This document shows, piece after piece, positions 22,861 through 34,680 of a DNA stretch of 64,000 nt (position 1 is the first letter of the stretch; each line of letters starts with the position of its first letter). The position numbers and the translations under genes were made by a program. This DNA is from Notospermus geniculatus (Eukaryota; Nemertea; Pilidiophora; Heteronemertea; Lineidae): contig NMRB01000648.1 of the NCBI GenBank assembly GCA_002633025.1, positions 31,208-95,207 of the forward strand, read 5' to 3'. Under the pieces are notes generated by a model, which had not been told where the DNA came from, searched no databases, and saw only the letters and a list, made by a program, of their open reading frames with translations.

Positions 22861-22932
22861 TAGAATAAACTTTCCAGGAATCTACATGTAGAATAAACTT
22901 TCCAGGAATCTAGAATAAACTTTCCAGGAATC
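22861..22932. repeat. Short tandem repeat AGAATAAACTTTCCAGGAAT x3
   Basis: Three copies of the 20-bp core are separated by CTACATGT and CT. Confidence 0.9.
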
Positions 22933-23011
22933 CGTGAAATTAGTTGTGCACCATGAAAATGTGAATCCATGGAATTAGTTGTGCAGTTTACCGGTAGTTT
23001 CCTGCACAGAT

Positions 23012-23194
23012 AAAGGCCTGTTTCCACTAAACGAATTCCGCTGCAGTTTGCGGCGCCGGAGCGGTTTTCACAGGGTTTTGGATAATCCTTCGATGGTTTA
23101 ACAATACATGGCGAGTTAATTATCACAATGCCTGTGAAAACCGCTCCGGCACCGGAAACCGCCGCAGAATCCGTTGTAGTGGAAACCGGCCTTA
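23012..23194. mobile_element. Fold-back MITE, AAGGCCTGTTTCCACTA ends
   Basis: AAGGCCTGTTTCCACTAAAC pairs with the reversed right AAGGCCGGTTTCCACTACAA. The arms continue through GCGCCGGAGCGGTTTTCACA. The arms are about 70 bp with an AT-rich loop. Confidence 0.85.
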
Positions 23195-26146
23195 CTCTTG
23201 TGCCACTTTCCTCAGCTGTTTTCGCTGGGAGGCTATTTATCCCAGGTCACAGCTCTGTCATCAACAAGTGTACAATGTAATGTACAAGGATACAGGATTA
23301 TCCTTTGTGTTTTCCATGGAGAGTTCGGTATATCGGAGTGATTCCATCTTGCCGCTCAAGTTCGACAGCTAACTAGCTGCAATACTTTTTTACATTTATA
23401 CATTTATATATACATATATTTTTGTACCTTAGTTTGTCCTAAGTTCACGTGGTTTTCTTTGTTGCTTTGCTTACGGATTTGTGTGAATTTGAGATGTCAA
23501 AATACTGATGAAGAAATAAGGACAATGATGAGGTCAGCAAGGGCGTTTTTTTCTGTGTCTATAAAGGGCATTTTTTCTGTGTCTATCAAACAGGAAATTA
23601 GACTTATGCCTATTTACACTAGGCTTAGCAAACATCATTCCTGGTGCAGCACCATTGGAACTCGGCCATCTGCTGAGTCATCAAAATTTTTGTTGTCCCA
23701 AAATTTCAGTTTCAAATTAGTGTTTTCTGAATCTGCCTGTTGATATGTCCTCTGAAGCTCAAGGAGTTAATCAAAATAGTCATGTAAACACTGCCTGTTT
23801 TACAATGCCGGTAGTACAAATAATTTCTTGCACTTGTTGGTCATGGCTGAATTTGAGGTAGCAACTTGCACTAGCCGGTTGTGCATGGAGTTTTCACTGA
23901 GTCAGTCATTAGATCAAGTTTACATTGGCTGGCCTATGTATCAAGTGATACCTATGCTGTGAACTTTATTATTACCTTGCCTAATGAACTGGAGCCAGCT
24001 ATCTGCCTCGCTGAGTAGGCGCTGCTTTCATTTCAACCTTCATCTAAATCAGTGCTATTCACCGAGCAATTTACACTTTTTGCCACATATAACACAGAGC
24101 TTGGAAATTTAAACCACATGATACCATCATTTACTGTGGTGGAATTTTCTAGCATTGGCTTTTACACTGTTGCATGCTTGAAGAAAATCAGGGAAACAGA
24201 AGCTGCATGGTACATGTAGTTCCTCCCTGAATCTATGCAACCGAGAGTCAGACAATGTCACAAAGTTCAATCAAAAGTTCAAATTTTCAATGTCAAGATA
24301 TTTTTACTGTTTTCGTTGGTGAACCCCCTGATCCAGGGCCGACTCAGACAAAAGTCCATTCCACTTCAGCCGAGATCTGGCTCTATTGTCAAGCTGCCCC
24401 GTGGTACATCCATTCTTCTGCCTGGGTAATTCAGTTCTATTTATGAACGGCACACCATCGAGTCAGCCAGGGATACCATGTATACATGGTGATACATGTT
24501 GAAACTGGCAAGTACATCGCTGCCTGATGGAAATACTGAAGAACAGCCATTGATTTTGTGCGTCGGCTCATTATGCGCCGAGAGCATTTCTATAGTGATC
24601 GTGGTAGAGGACGGTGATTTACAGGTCTCGTGGAACAGACCGTGTACACTGAACACCAAGGTTTACATTGATTATTATCTGATGAATTACAAGGCAAGAA
24701 GTTGATCCAGAATGTTGCAAGTAAAATCCTGGAAGTCAACTGATGAATCTACTTTTGTAAAATTCTAGAAAAATTTAGGAAGTCAGATATACATGTACGC
24801 TGAATCTTCTTTTTCTAAAATTTTGAAAATAATTTTGGAAAGTCAGATGTTGAATCTTCTTTTTTTCTGAAATTTAGTATTTGAAGTCTTTTGGAAAAAG
24901 ATCAAATTGGGAAAGATTTTGTAATATGTAAGGTAGTCTGCTTTCCCTTTCGACAGTACCCGGTATTTTTTTTTAAACAACAACTCCCCAAATTGCTGGA
25001 CCACTTTTTGCTGGCTTGACAGTTCTCTCCGTCGATTCGTGTCTCACCTTTGTTCAATAATAGCATCTATGGAAGATTCCAACCTCCCCTCTTGGCATAG
25101 GCCTAACTGTAAACCTCGATCGATCCTTGACAATATTGAGTCTATGTAAATCATATTACGGCTCATTGGGCACTTAGCCAACGTGCTGACCTCTCAACGC
25201 CTTAAATATTTTATGCGGCCAAATCCAAAGTTTTCTATTCTTATTTATATGTTTTGGAAAGCAGCTATGGCAACAACTCAAAGCAGACGTTGTAATTTTC
25301 GTACATACTCTTCACGTGGAATCTACATGTATGAAGCACAGCGATGTTTTTACAAACTGTGTTTGAAATGAAGAATTTTATTTTTAATTTCGCTTACTTT
25401 TTGTTTGTCCTGCTATATAGAATTAAAGCATCACAGCCTAATCTTGCTACTGGCATGAGGTCAGTTGTAGGCTCAACTGATTTTTCTTAGCAAAGTGTGC
25501 GGAGTTGTGGAACAATGGATTAGGAGGCTATGCTTGCTTGCAGGTGTCTGTACATAATTCCCATGTAGCAATATTTATTTATCCTAGTTATTGTGAAACG
25601 AGTGACCGCCGATACTGGGGGACGTTTTGTGTCGGGCATTTTTGCTCGTTGTATAAAATGTTTGAGGTAGACTCCCAAATATTTTCATGATGGGAAAAAT
25701 AAAATTTCCAAAATGTTTTCTGAATGGGGATTTGATTATCTAAGGCGTGCAGTTTTTTCCATGCAGTGAATTTCGCTACGATCGAGCTGATCTATTCTGC
25801 TTTCTTTAGATCGTATGTTCGTCTCCGTAGACTTTTCCTTGCGGTGAATCGCTGTCACTTGGTGTTATTCCAGGGTATAAATCAACCTTGTCCCATGGTC
25901 AGTGTCATTTACCTAGGGACAGGGTTCGATAGGATGATAGGGTGGATTGAATGTAAGATATGTAAGTGTACATAGAGGCAAATCATGGTGAATGGTTGTA
26001 TGATGAAAATCATGACAAAGCAGTTCATGGCAATACACAGTGACTGTAGTGAGTGCAGAGTGGAAACATAGCAAGGTTTTGATCAGCTTCATGACTTCCT
26101 TCAGAACAGTGTCAAAATTAAGTTGAAATGTTGGGAGCATTTTATG
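23195..26146. other. Intergenic region without recognised genes
   Basis: The sequence is AT-rich with scattered short open stretches and no known family. Similar AATTTTGGAAAGTCAGAT-type runs recur near 24760-24860, suggesting a decayed local duplication. Confidence 0.4.
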
Positions 26147-26313
26147 CAGGTGCGGATCCGGGGGGCGCACGCCTCCCCTTTCGGGCAACAAATCTGTAAA
26201 ATTGACCGTGAAATTTTGAAACTTGGAGCAAATCATTGAAATTCACCGCAGATTTCAATGTCTCTAGCACAGTGCGCTGCCTCTTTTCCGAAATCCTGGA
26301 TCCGCTCCTCCTG
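26147..26313 (+). mobile_element. GGATCC-ended about 165-bp repeat, copy 3
   Basis: CAGGTGCGGATCCGGGG at the left and CTGGATCCGCTCCTCCTG at the right give the clearest GGATCC inverted ends of the family. Confidence 0.85.
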
Positions 26314-27017
26314 TCGTGGTTGCATTCACACAAGATGAGTTCTGCAGTGAAGTTGTCATGTTGGACAAAATCTTGCTGCGTGTGGTTTCCTACGCAATGT
26401 TTTGAAATAAATGATTTTATACTGAGAAAAAAGATATTTTGTACTGAAACAGTTGGGTACAAATTTTATGATGTTTATGCAATTGTTCTCATTTTCCAGT
26501 TGAGTAGGTTTGATCACAGATTTCGTGATCATGAATTTCCTACTTAAAAATTTTGCTTGTTTAGAGTATGAAAACCACTGCACTGTTATACGTTTTCCAA
26601 AAAATCAAAAATGTTTAATCTTTTGAGGACAGTACTCAGATATCCCATGACAGGGTTGCTCATTTCTTCAGTGAGGCTGTCTGGGAGTTGCTCCCATTAA
26701 ACTCACATGGCAGAGTACGTATGCATTCTGAATTTCTTTTTCCTCAAATGGTTAAAGTGGAAGTCAAGGTGTAGGTCCTGTGTTATGTATAAGATAATTT
26801 ATAAATAAAACTATGATGTTATGTATCATTTCATATAAATAAATAAATGAAACAAGAGTTGAAAAAAAATTGGTCTTCTTTGTGTTTATGAGCCTTTTTA
26901 GCCCGCTTGGCCGCAAGGCCCAGCAGGGCTTTTGCTGTGGTTGGGGTGAGTGAGTGGTGGTCTGTTGTGCATTAGTCCGTACATCCGGTGGTCCAGAAGT
27001 CCATAAACTTTTGGTTT
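26314..27017. other. Non-coding stretch
   Basis: No exon was recognised. The segment at 26890-26960 (TTAGCCCGCTTGGCCGCAAG and onwards) has the look of an interspersed repeat, but its limits cannot be set. Confidence 0.4.
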
Positions 27018-27222
27018 GTTAGTGGTCTAGCCCCTTTATTTTTTAACGAATCTTTTTGGTCTTTGGTGGGTGTACTACACCCACTTACCTTATGGTGGGT
27101 GTAACCCACCAAAGACCAAAAAGATACGTCAAAAAGTAGGTGGGTGTAGTACACCCACCAAACATCAAAACCACCAAACATCAAAAAGATTTGTCAAAAA
27201 ATAAAGGTGCTAGAGACTTTGG
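27018..27222. mobile_element. Fold-back MITE with GGTGGGTGTACTACACCC arms
   Basis: TGGTCTAGCCCCTTTATTTT pairs with the reversed right AGTCTCTAGCACCTTTATTT. The inner arms GGTGGGTGTACTACACCCAC and GTGGGTGTAGTACACCCACC are themselves palindromic, and a third copy (GGTGGGTGTAACCCACC) sits in the loop. Confidence 0.8.
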
Positions 27223-27810
27223 TCGATAATTCAAGTGCCCTATAATTAATCCAGCATCTTCCAACATAGACACCTTAGTCTGTTATTCAAATACCCATCT
27301 TCCAACATAGACACTTTGGTCTAATGCCTTTTAATCCAGCATCTTCCAACAATCGCACAGATACCCCTTGGGTTATAACTTAATGCCAGTTAATAAATAC
27401 AGCATCTTAACCCAATAGAGCCCATGCTGCCCTGCCATGAGCCGCCTAGAAGACCGCGCCCACTTTTTGACAAAAATCCCCATCACCTCTAATGTAGAAA
27501 TCAAAATCACCAATTACTGCCAGCACCGCCATGTCTCCAGACGCCAAAACCGCCTACTGTTCTCTATTCAGCTTAATGCAGTGGCATTTCAGGGCGGTGA
27601 AAGGTACAGATGGAAAGTGCTGTATTGCGTTAACCACAGACACGTCTTGGTATCTTCTCATATAATGAACTAATTAATAGTACCCGGTACCGGTATGTGA
27701 GGTCAGCCTAACAGGATTTTACCCCCTGATTTCTGGAAACAATATGCACCAACTGTGAACATTTGTTCTATTCAACTGAATTGAAAGCATGAGCAAAACG
27801 CAAGAAAGTA

Positions 27811-28249
27811 CAGGGTGTCTACAGCACGTGGAGCACCAAATTTAAGACCTTTTTAAGACTTTTTAAGACTATACGTATCGGCAAAATTTAAGACCTATTT
27901 TCTTTAAATGAAGGCCCCTTACAGACCCCGTCAGTGTTTCTGACAGGAAAAATATGGTACGGATCAATGTGGCCACCGAAGGCAGGTGCCAAGGGGGGTC
28001 TGGGGGTCTTCCCCCAGAAAAATTAGGATTTTAGAAGCCTGGAGATGTGATTTCCCGGCATTTCAGAGCCAAATTCCGAGAACAGAACAGCCGACAAAAT
28101 AGACCAATTTTAGTGCCATCAACAGGAAACAGGTCAAAATTAAGACCTTTTTAAGACCTTCTTACAAAAATTGTCAAATTTAAGACTTTTTAAGGCCTTA
28201 AAAATGGAAGTTCCAAATTTAAGACTTTTTAAGACTTGTAGACACCCTG
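27811..28249. mobile_element. CAGGGTGTCTACA-ended element with nested insertion
   Basis: The left CAGGGTGTCTACAG and right TGTAGACACCCTG are inverted and flanked by a 5-bp direct repeat AAGTA. Multiple AAATTTAAGACTTTTTAAGA runs lie inside. The middle (about 27930-28135) looks like a separate insertion containing GAAGGCAGGTGCC, similar to 46220-46320. Confidence 0.7.
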
Positions 28250-29020
28250 AAGTAGGCCTATGTACCATTTTGATAGTGCACATTACAGTCTAGTTTCGCT
28301 CAAGAATAAACTTATCTGTGGTTACATGGACAAATCATGGATTTATGCCTAGGCCTGTTATTCCTATAACAATACTGACAATGGCTGGGCCTAGTAATAG
28401 CATTAACTGTGTCCTCGGCTGTTTAGTATTCATTGTTATTGTGCACTAAATGCGAGTTAAATGTGTCTCATCAGTGCATGTTCAAATAAGCGAAATGAGG
28501 CGGTCTTTTGTTGGTGCAGATTTTTATGTTATATGTATATGGCCTCCACTGGAAAGTGAAAAACAGGGGTATCCCAAATTTCACTTTGATTAGTGATCAG
28601 GGCAGTATATTAAACAGTAATTACCATAATTGGCCTAAATGTGAAAGTGTGTTCCTGTGATAAGAAGTTGTATGGCTGATGGGCTAAATTGACATTGTAG
28701 GCCTACTTGGGCGTACACACCTGTGCAAGTGGTAGGCCTATAGATAGTGGGTGTCTTGTAATCATCACATCAGCTGAACACTATGTGATCTTTGGTTACA
28801 TCACCTGGTGTCAGGAATCCCCCATGACATGACATCCTTGATGTCTTGTAGTGATTTTAGTAGAGTGATAAAATTGTAAAATGATAACTTCATTAGCAGC
28901 ACCTGAACGACGTGTAATTTTCCACTTTTGTTCCCTGCAAAGGGTTTTCACCAAAACTGGCACTGTTGATTCTTCAGGGCCCAAAAAGTAAAGATGAAGT
29001 TCAAAACTGACCATTTTGTG

Positions 29021-29380
29021 TAATAATAATGTTAATAATAATGTTAGTTCTTATATAGCGCATTTCCAGTTGACCTGCTCAATGCGCTTTACATTATTAC
29101 CCCCAGCTATAGGTCTGTTCATTCCAATTAACTTTCTCCACTCCCCGGGGAGTATTACAGTCCCGGCAGCTGATTTCAGCGCTCTTGGACTAACACTCAC
29201 ATAGACCATCACTACCAGCCAGGTACCCCTTTTACACATGGGTGGGGTGAAGCAAGTGAGGCAAAGTGACTTGCTCAAGGTCACAAGCGAGCGTGTTTTT
29301 TTCTTGGTCAGGACTGGGAATCGAACCCGGGACCTTCTGCTCAGAAGTCCATCTTGCTAACCACTACACCACGCCGCTCC
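29021..29380 (-). mobile_element. tRNA-derived SINE, (ATT)n tail
   Basis: On the minus strand a tRNA-like head (A box TGGTGTAGTGG, B box GGTTCGATTCC) spans 29380-29307. It is followed by a body with ACCTTGAGCAAGTCACTTTG and GTAAAGCGCATTGAGCAGG, and a tail of ATT repeats at 29021-29045. Full length appears to be about 360 bp. Confidence 0.85.
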
Positions 29381-29440
29381 TCCGTGTACATATATAAACA
29401 AACAAATATTCTCATTTAGATATCATGGCCTTTTTCCAAG

Positions 29441-29926
29441 TCAGCAAGTTTTAATTCTGGTCAGTTCTGGAGGATGTACAAGGAAAAATATCTAAAACCA
29501 TGTTAATATCATGCCGGCTTCAAATATTTCTCTGGCTCTAGGAACTGTCAAACCAGGTTTTGGCCCATTTTCTTCTTCTTCATGTATTGTTGGAGAGAGC
29601 GACTCCCTTTGACAGGGGCCTGTTTCATAAAGTGACTTTAAGCTAATGGTACCATTAAATTCAATGCATTTTCCATTTATTTAAAGGTACCATTAGCTTA
29701 ATGTCACTTTATGAAACAGGCCCCTGTCAAAGGGAGTCGCTCTCTCCAACAACACATGAAGAAGAAGAATGGGCCAAAACCTGGTTGACATTTTCTAGAG
29801 CCAGAAAAATATTTCCCTGATATTTCCAAGGTTTTAGATGATTTTTCCTTGTACATCCTCAAGAATTGACTAGAGTTGTAGCTTTGGTTAATTCTTGGCG
29901 AGTGACAACCTGGTAAAACTTGCTGA
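29441..29926. mobile_element. Giant hairpin of about 490 bp with a MITE at its centre
   Basis: TCAGCAAGTTTTAATTCTGG at the left pairs with the reversed right TCAGCAAGTTTTACCAGG. The arms continue through GGATGTACAAGGAAAAAT, AACCAGGTTTTGGCCCATT and GGAGAGAGCGACTCCCTTTG. The right arm carries about 45 extra bases near 29860-29905. The centre (29615-29724) is the GGGGCCTGTTTCATAAAG fold-back. Confidence 0.85.
29615..29724. mobile_element. Fold-back MITE, GGGGCCTGTTTCATAAAG family, copy 1
   Basis: GGGGCCTGTTTCATAAAGTG is inverted at the right, and the inner arm CTAATGGTACCATTAA pairs with TTAAAGGTACCATTAG. Copies lie at 36800-36907 and 38021-38130. Confidence 0.9.
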
Positions 29927-30333
29927 CAGATCTCCCGGCAATCCAGTTTCCTCCTACAATACAAATAGAAGCTACCTGGTCAAACATTTACTCATTTTAT
30001 TAGTACTGATCAGCAGAAATGACCTCTTTTATTACCATGCATGTGAGATGAACCGATATTTCCACTGGAGTGTGTCATTTGCTCTACATTATAAATCACA
30101 AAATGTCATTTCTGCATGATGTGGTCGGCTGATGCCTGCTGAGTGGCAGCCACATCACCATCACACGGTAAGTCAGTTGAGTGATATAAATTATTATGAT
30201 GAATAGGCCTAATCATCATCCTGAAATATATTGGAGTTTGTGGGCCAAGATATCAGGGCATAGGTAGCTTTTTTGCTTGGGGGCATTGGGCACTTGGGGG
30301 GAGGGGCAAAATTGCACTATGCCATTATTCGGC

Positions 30334-30540
30334 AAAAAGGGGCTGTTCGTTTTCGTCAATTGAAGAATCTGAGGTGTGATCCTTGAGAAAATGGAGAAAG
30401 CTATGAAGCTGCAAATTGCAGTGATTATTCTGTACAGCACAACAAATAATCCCTGCAATTTGCAAGTGCACAGCTTTTTCTGTTTTTCCCAAGGATCACA
30501 CCCCAGATTCCTCAAGTGATGAAAACGAACAGCCTCTTTT
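30334..30540. mobile_element. Fold-back MITE, AAAAGGGGCTGTTCGTTTTC ends
   Basis: The left AAAGGGGCTGTTCGTTTTCG pairs with the reversed right AAAAGAGGCTGTTCGTTTTC, then GAATCTGAGGTGTGATCCTT with GAATCTGGGGTGTGATCCTT. Inner arms around TGCAAATTGCAGTGATTATT also pair. Confidence 0.85.
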
Positions 30541-31645
30541 CATGAAAAAAAATTTTCGGTGATGCCTGGGGCATTTCTCTTACTAACTGTAGAAGTCTTA
30601 ATTTAGACATGTTAGATGGCATTTCTGGGTCCGTCACATCAGAATGTAGAGTAGTGCGTTGGGCACTGCCGCTTTAGAAACTCCCACCAAAAATTTTTCA
30701 TCGCCCCCAACCAAAAGGGGTTAACACATTCTCACCAAGGCTGTCCCTTTCCTCATTTCCATATCCTGCAGCCATATCATATGGGATATTTGATGTTGAA
30801 TATGTTGTGTACAATAGCTGTCCATAATTGACACACTCGTTTTATCAATGGATCAATATCTCCCGCGAGAGAAGCAATGGAGGATAGGAACACGTCGTCC
30901 TCGGCGCGCCAATATGGACGAACCAACATCGGTCTCAAGTTAATGTGACCATAACCGCAGTATTGACATTCAGGTGATCAGCTCCATGTTTCTGTTCATG
31001 TTGGTTGAAACAGAGTCACCGGAATGTTTGTAGGATGAACATGACAGACAAGCCACATTGCTCTCTCAAGATCTCTGGGCAGGGGACACCAAGCTGCTAA
31101 GCCTACTGTAGGGGCCTATAGCCTGGCAAAGATCATCGCCACTGATGGCCTCATCTCCAAGGGTTCAGAAACAACTAACAAGAGGCCCATGGGCCTTGCG
31201 CTCAGCTGACTATGACCTGCCAACTCAAGAGGTTGAAACAGGGGAAAGGAGAGACAAGTATGAATAGTTCACCACATGACATATTGTTAGCTCTTGCCTC
31301 CTTTGCGCATTCTGAGAACATGAGGGTTCTAGTGCTCGCTCCCGTCATGCCACACATAAATTCGTGCGAAGGACTGATATTCTAAGGATGCCTTTGCGGG
31401 GATGGAAAAACTGTTGCCACTCGTTGCAATGCGACAAAGAAGAAGCCCCTTGTGTCCTCATGTGAGTTAGGATTTAGACCAAGAAAGGGTCCATGAACTG
31501 ATATGCAGCATCAACACCATCTGACATAACTCTGGTCACAAGCAAAGCCTATCTTATTTTTACAAATTGGATCCAAAGTTTAATGGAACACGTCTCTGAT
31601 CTTCAGCTTGACCGAATGATCCGAATGCAGGTCCAAAGTTACCAN
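30541..31645. other. Non-coding stretch with an interspersed-repeat motif
   Basis: No exon was seen. AAGAGGCCCATGGGCCTTGC near 31190 resembles a motif dispersed in many marine invertebrate genomes. Nothing else was recognised. Confidence 0.4.
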
Positions 31646-31756
31646 CAAACAATAAACATTAACTTTACGACAACATTATTTTTCATACTGCGAATTCACC
31701 AGATGCATTTTCAGCACAAAAAATAATGTTGTCGTAAAGCTAATGTATATCGTTTG
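31646..31756. mobile_element. Fold-back, CTTTACGACAACATTATTTT arms
   Basis: CAAACAATAAACATTAACTT pairs with the reversed right CAAACGATATACATTAGCTT; the arms continue through TACGACAACATTATTTTT. An ambiguous base lies just outside the left end. Confidence 0.8.
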
Positions 31757-32514
31757 ATTTCTTAAACTCCTTAATATCAATTTAGGTCAAAGCTGTGAAC
31801 TGTGCCGTTGTTTTTCCAAATAGCTCATCAAGTTTCAAGGTGTTGGACAATTTGCTAATTATGCAACTTCTCTCAAGTATGCTAATGCCACTGCATTTCC
31901 GATCTCACGTCCCATGGACAACAATGACTCAGGAGTGAGTGGGGACATCCACTCATTGGAAATTCCAAAGTTGATTTTTGCAGCAAAGCAAGCTCATAAA
32001 CTATTAATATACACGTAGGCCGACTGATGACCTTATCTTTGATTATGACACCAGGCCTACAAATCATAATGTGATATACTAGAATATAGGCCTACATCAT
32101 AGAGTGTAGGTTGTTATGTTGCATAGGCCTGTGCAATTACTGGTTTATAATTATTATATCGGAATGAGAAAAAGATATGAATGATGGTGTAGATATGATT
32201 GCAGTACAGGCTGTCAGCTAATAATCTGCTTAAATAAAGCAGGGGATTTCCGTGGTTGACAGAATTTTGTCGGTTAGTGTTTCGAAGTAACCAATTGACA
32301 AATGCATAGAACCTGATGACTTCCTTGAGTCCATTGTCATCAGGGGCGTCGCTAGCGGGGGGGGGGGGGGGNGAGGGCCTCCCGACCCCCCCTCCAGCTT
32401 CACCCTTCAGACTCGATCAATTTTGCCCCCTACACCCCTGGTCATGTCGTGCCCTGCTTTTGTTAACTCCTACATTGCTGAGCCATCAGAGCCATCTAGC
32501 CCCTCCCCCTAATA

Positions 32515-32572
32515 TTTTCACTTTCCCCGAAAATGCCCAGCTCTAGCTGGGCATTTTCGGGGAAAGTGAAAA
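32515..32572. repeat. Perfect 28-bp palindrome with 2-nt spacer
   Basis: The arm TTTTCACTTTCCCCGAAAAT continues GCCCAGCT and is followed, after CT, by its exact reverse complement. There is no mismatch over 28 bp. It lies just after a poly-G run with an ambiguous base at 32372. Confidence 0.95.
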
Positions 32573-32809
32573 ACATTTTTTCTAAGTCCAGATCTCAACA
32601 AAGTTCAAAAGTATGTAGGCTGACAGTTATTGATGAGGATATGGATTGAAGTACCTAAGAAAACTGCTTCAGTCCCCAATGTGGGTCATCATGGCTGCCA
32701 TTTTGGCCGAAAAAAGAGCCTCCCACCCAATAGTCTCCATCACCCAGCTGTTTGTGACTCTGGACCAAGTGATGGTCGATGGTCATGCACTGAAAGGGTT
32801 AAAATTGAA

Positions 32810-34107
32810 ACTAAAACCCAGTCGACCTACATGAGAGAATCTGTTGACTGGAAGGATTGTATAAAGTAAGGGTTCAACTTTACAAGGGACAGACTTTATG
32901 TGAAAACCTGGCCTTGAGAGAATGAGTCTGAACAGACAGCACTGACTGAGTAAATATGTTCAACATAGCTCCATATTTCAATATTGACAAATAATATCTA
33001 AATAAGTGCCCCAAAATTTGAAACATCATTTCATTTCAATTCTGTTGCCGCACAGTGACCCTCATTAGCTATTAAATTAGGTCATAAAACCTCATGACCT
33101 AATTAAGTCTTAACTTAACAGGAAAATAAAACATTGAACTTTTTAAAGGGAATTAACTAACAACAGGACTTTTTACAAAACATTTTATGTAGAGTATAGT
33201 TTATTGATGCAAAATATTTTTTCTTCTGTATTTCCTATCTCCTTTTGAATTGCCTATTCTTGTAAATTGCGTCTCATCATCTTTATAGAGTGCTAGAAAA
33301 TATTTTATACTGGTACATGATTTTATACATTAAAATGATATTTTTATACATTATTTTATACATCATTTTATTTGACTGATTTATTTTTATAAAATTTTCT
33401 ATTTATTTTTATTTATTTATTTTTATTTATTTATGTTTTTTGTTTATGGTTATTTATTTATTGATTTTATTGATTTTATTTTAATTTATTTTTTTATAAT
33501 TTATTTTATCTTATTTTATTTTATTTCATACATTGTTTTATACATCATTTTGTGTGTTGTTTTTTGTGCTCTATGCCGGATATTTATACATTATTTTAGC
33601 ACTTCACAACAAATAAATTATTATGATGATTATTATTAAAATAATCAAGAAACACTCTTCGATCATGGTGTCATGCATTGTAGCCACCATGACCCACTGT
33701 TGGCCACCGTGGCAAAATTAGCTCAGGCCATTTTTACATGAATGTAAAAAGTAAGCAATATATTTGGTTTTGAACTTTTCTGGAAATGATGTCATGCATA
33801 ATGCATGCATGGACATATAGGATTCTGTAAAAGACACAAAAAACTTGTAATAATTGAGCCCATCATCATTATTAGCCACCATGCCTGCAATAGCTACAGG
33901 TCATCAATTTGAATGTCAAATAAAAAGTGAGGCAGTAAGTAGACTATGACGAGAGAACACGTCTGCCACACAATCACAATCTCATGCATGCACTGACATG
34001 CACAATTCTGCAAAAAAATAAACAAAAGACACAGCTCATCTAGTTTGTCATTCCAAAGTACTGTGTTGTGTATCAGTAGCTGGTTACAGATATATAATGT
34101 GTAAATG
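32810..34107. repeat. Direct duplication, copy A (about 1.3 kb, truncated by gap)
   Basis: The run from ACTAAAACCCAGTCGACC to TATATAATGTGTAAATG is repeated at 34681-36087 with scattered SNPs and small indels. It includes a TTTATTTATTTTTATTTA low-complexity block (33330-33540) and a tail with AACAAATAAATTATTATGAT. The open frame at 33433-33639 is only this low-complexity sequence. Confidence 0.9.
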
Positions 34108-34680
34108 NNNNNNNNNNNNNNNNNNNNNNNNNNNNNNNNNNNNNNNNNNNNNNNNNNNNNNNNNNNNNNNNNNNNNNNNNNNNNNNNNNNNNNNNNNNNN
34201 NNNNNNNNNNNNNNNNNNNNNNNNNNNNNNNNNNNNNNNNNNNNNNNNNNNNNNNNNNNNNNNNNNNNNNNNNNNNNNNNNNNNNNNNNNNNNNNNNNNN
34301 NNNNNNNNNNNNNNNNNNNNNNNNNNNNNNNNNNNNNNNNNNNNNNNNNNNNNNNNNNNNNNNNNNNNNNNNNNNNNNNNNNNNNNNNNNNNNNNNNNNN
34401 NNNNNNNNNNNNNNNNNNNNNNNNNNNNNNNNNNNNNNNNNNNNNNNNNNNNNNNNNNNNNNNNNNNNNNNNNNNNNNNNNNNNNNNNNNNNNNNNNNNN
34501 NNNNNNNNNNNNNNNNNNNNNNNNNNNNNNNNNNNNNNNNNNNNNNNNNNNNNNNNNNNNNNNNNNNNNNNNNNNNNNNNNNNNNNNNNNNNNNNNNNNN
34601 NNNNNNNNNNNNNNNNNNNNNNNNNNNNNNNNNNNNNNNNNNNNNNNNNNNNNNNNNNNNNNNNNNNNNNNNNNNNNNNN
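34108..34680. other. Assembly gap (573 N)
   Basis: This is an unsequenced gap. Open frames crossing it are artefacts. It lies exactly where the upstream half of duplication copy B would be expected. Confidence 1.
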
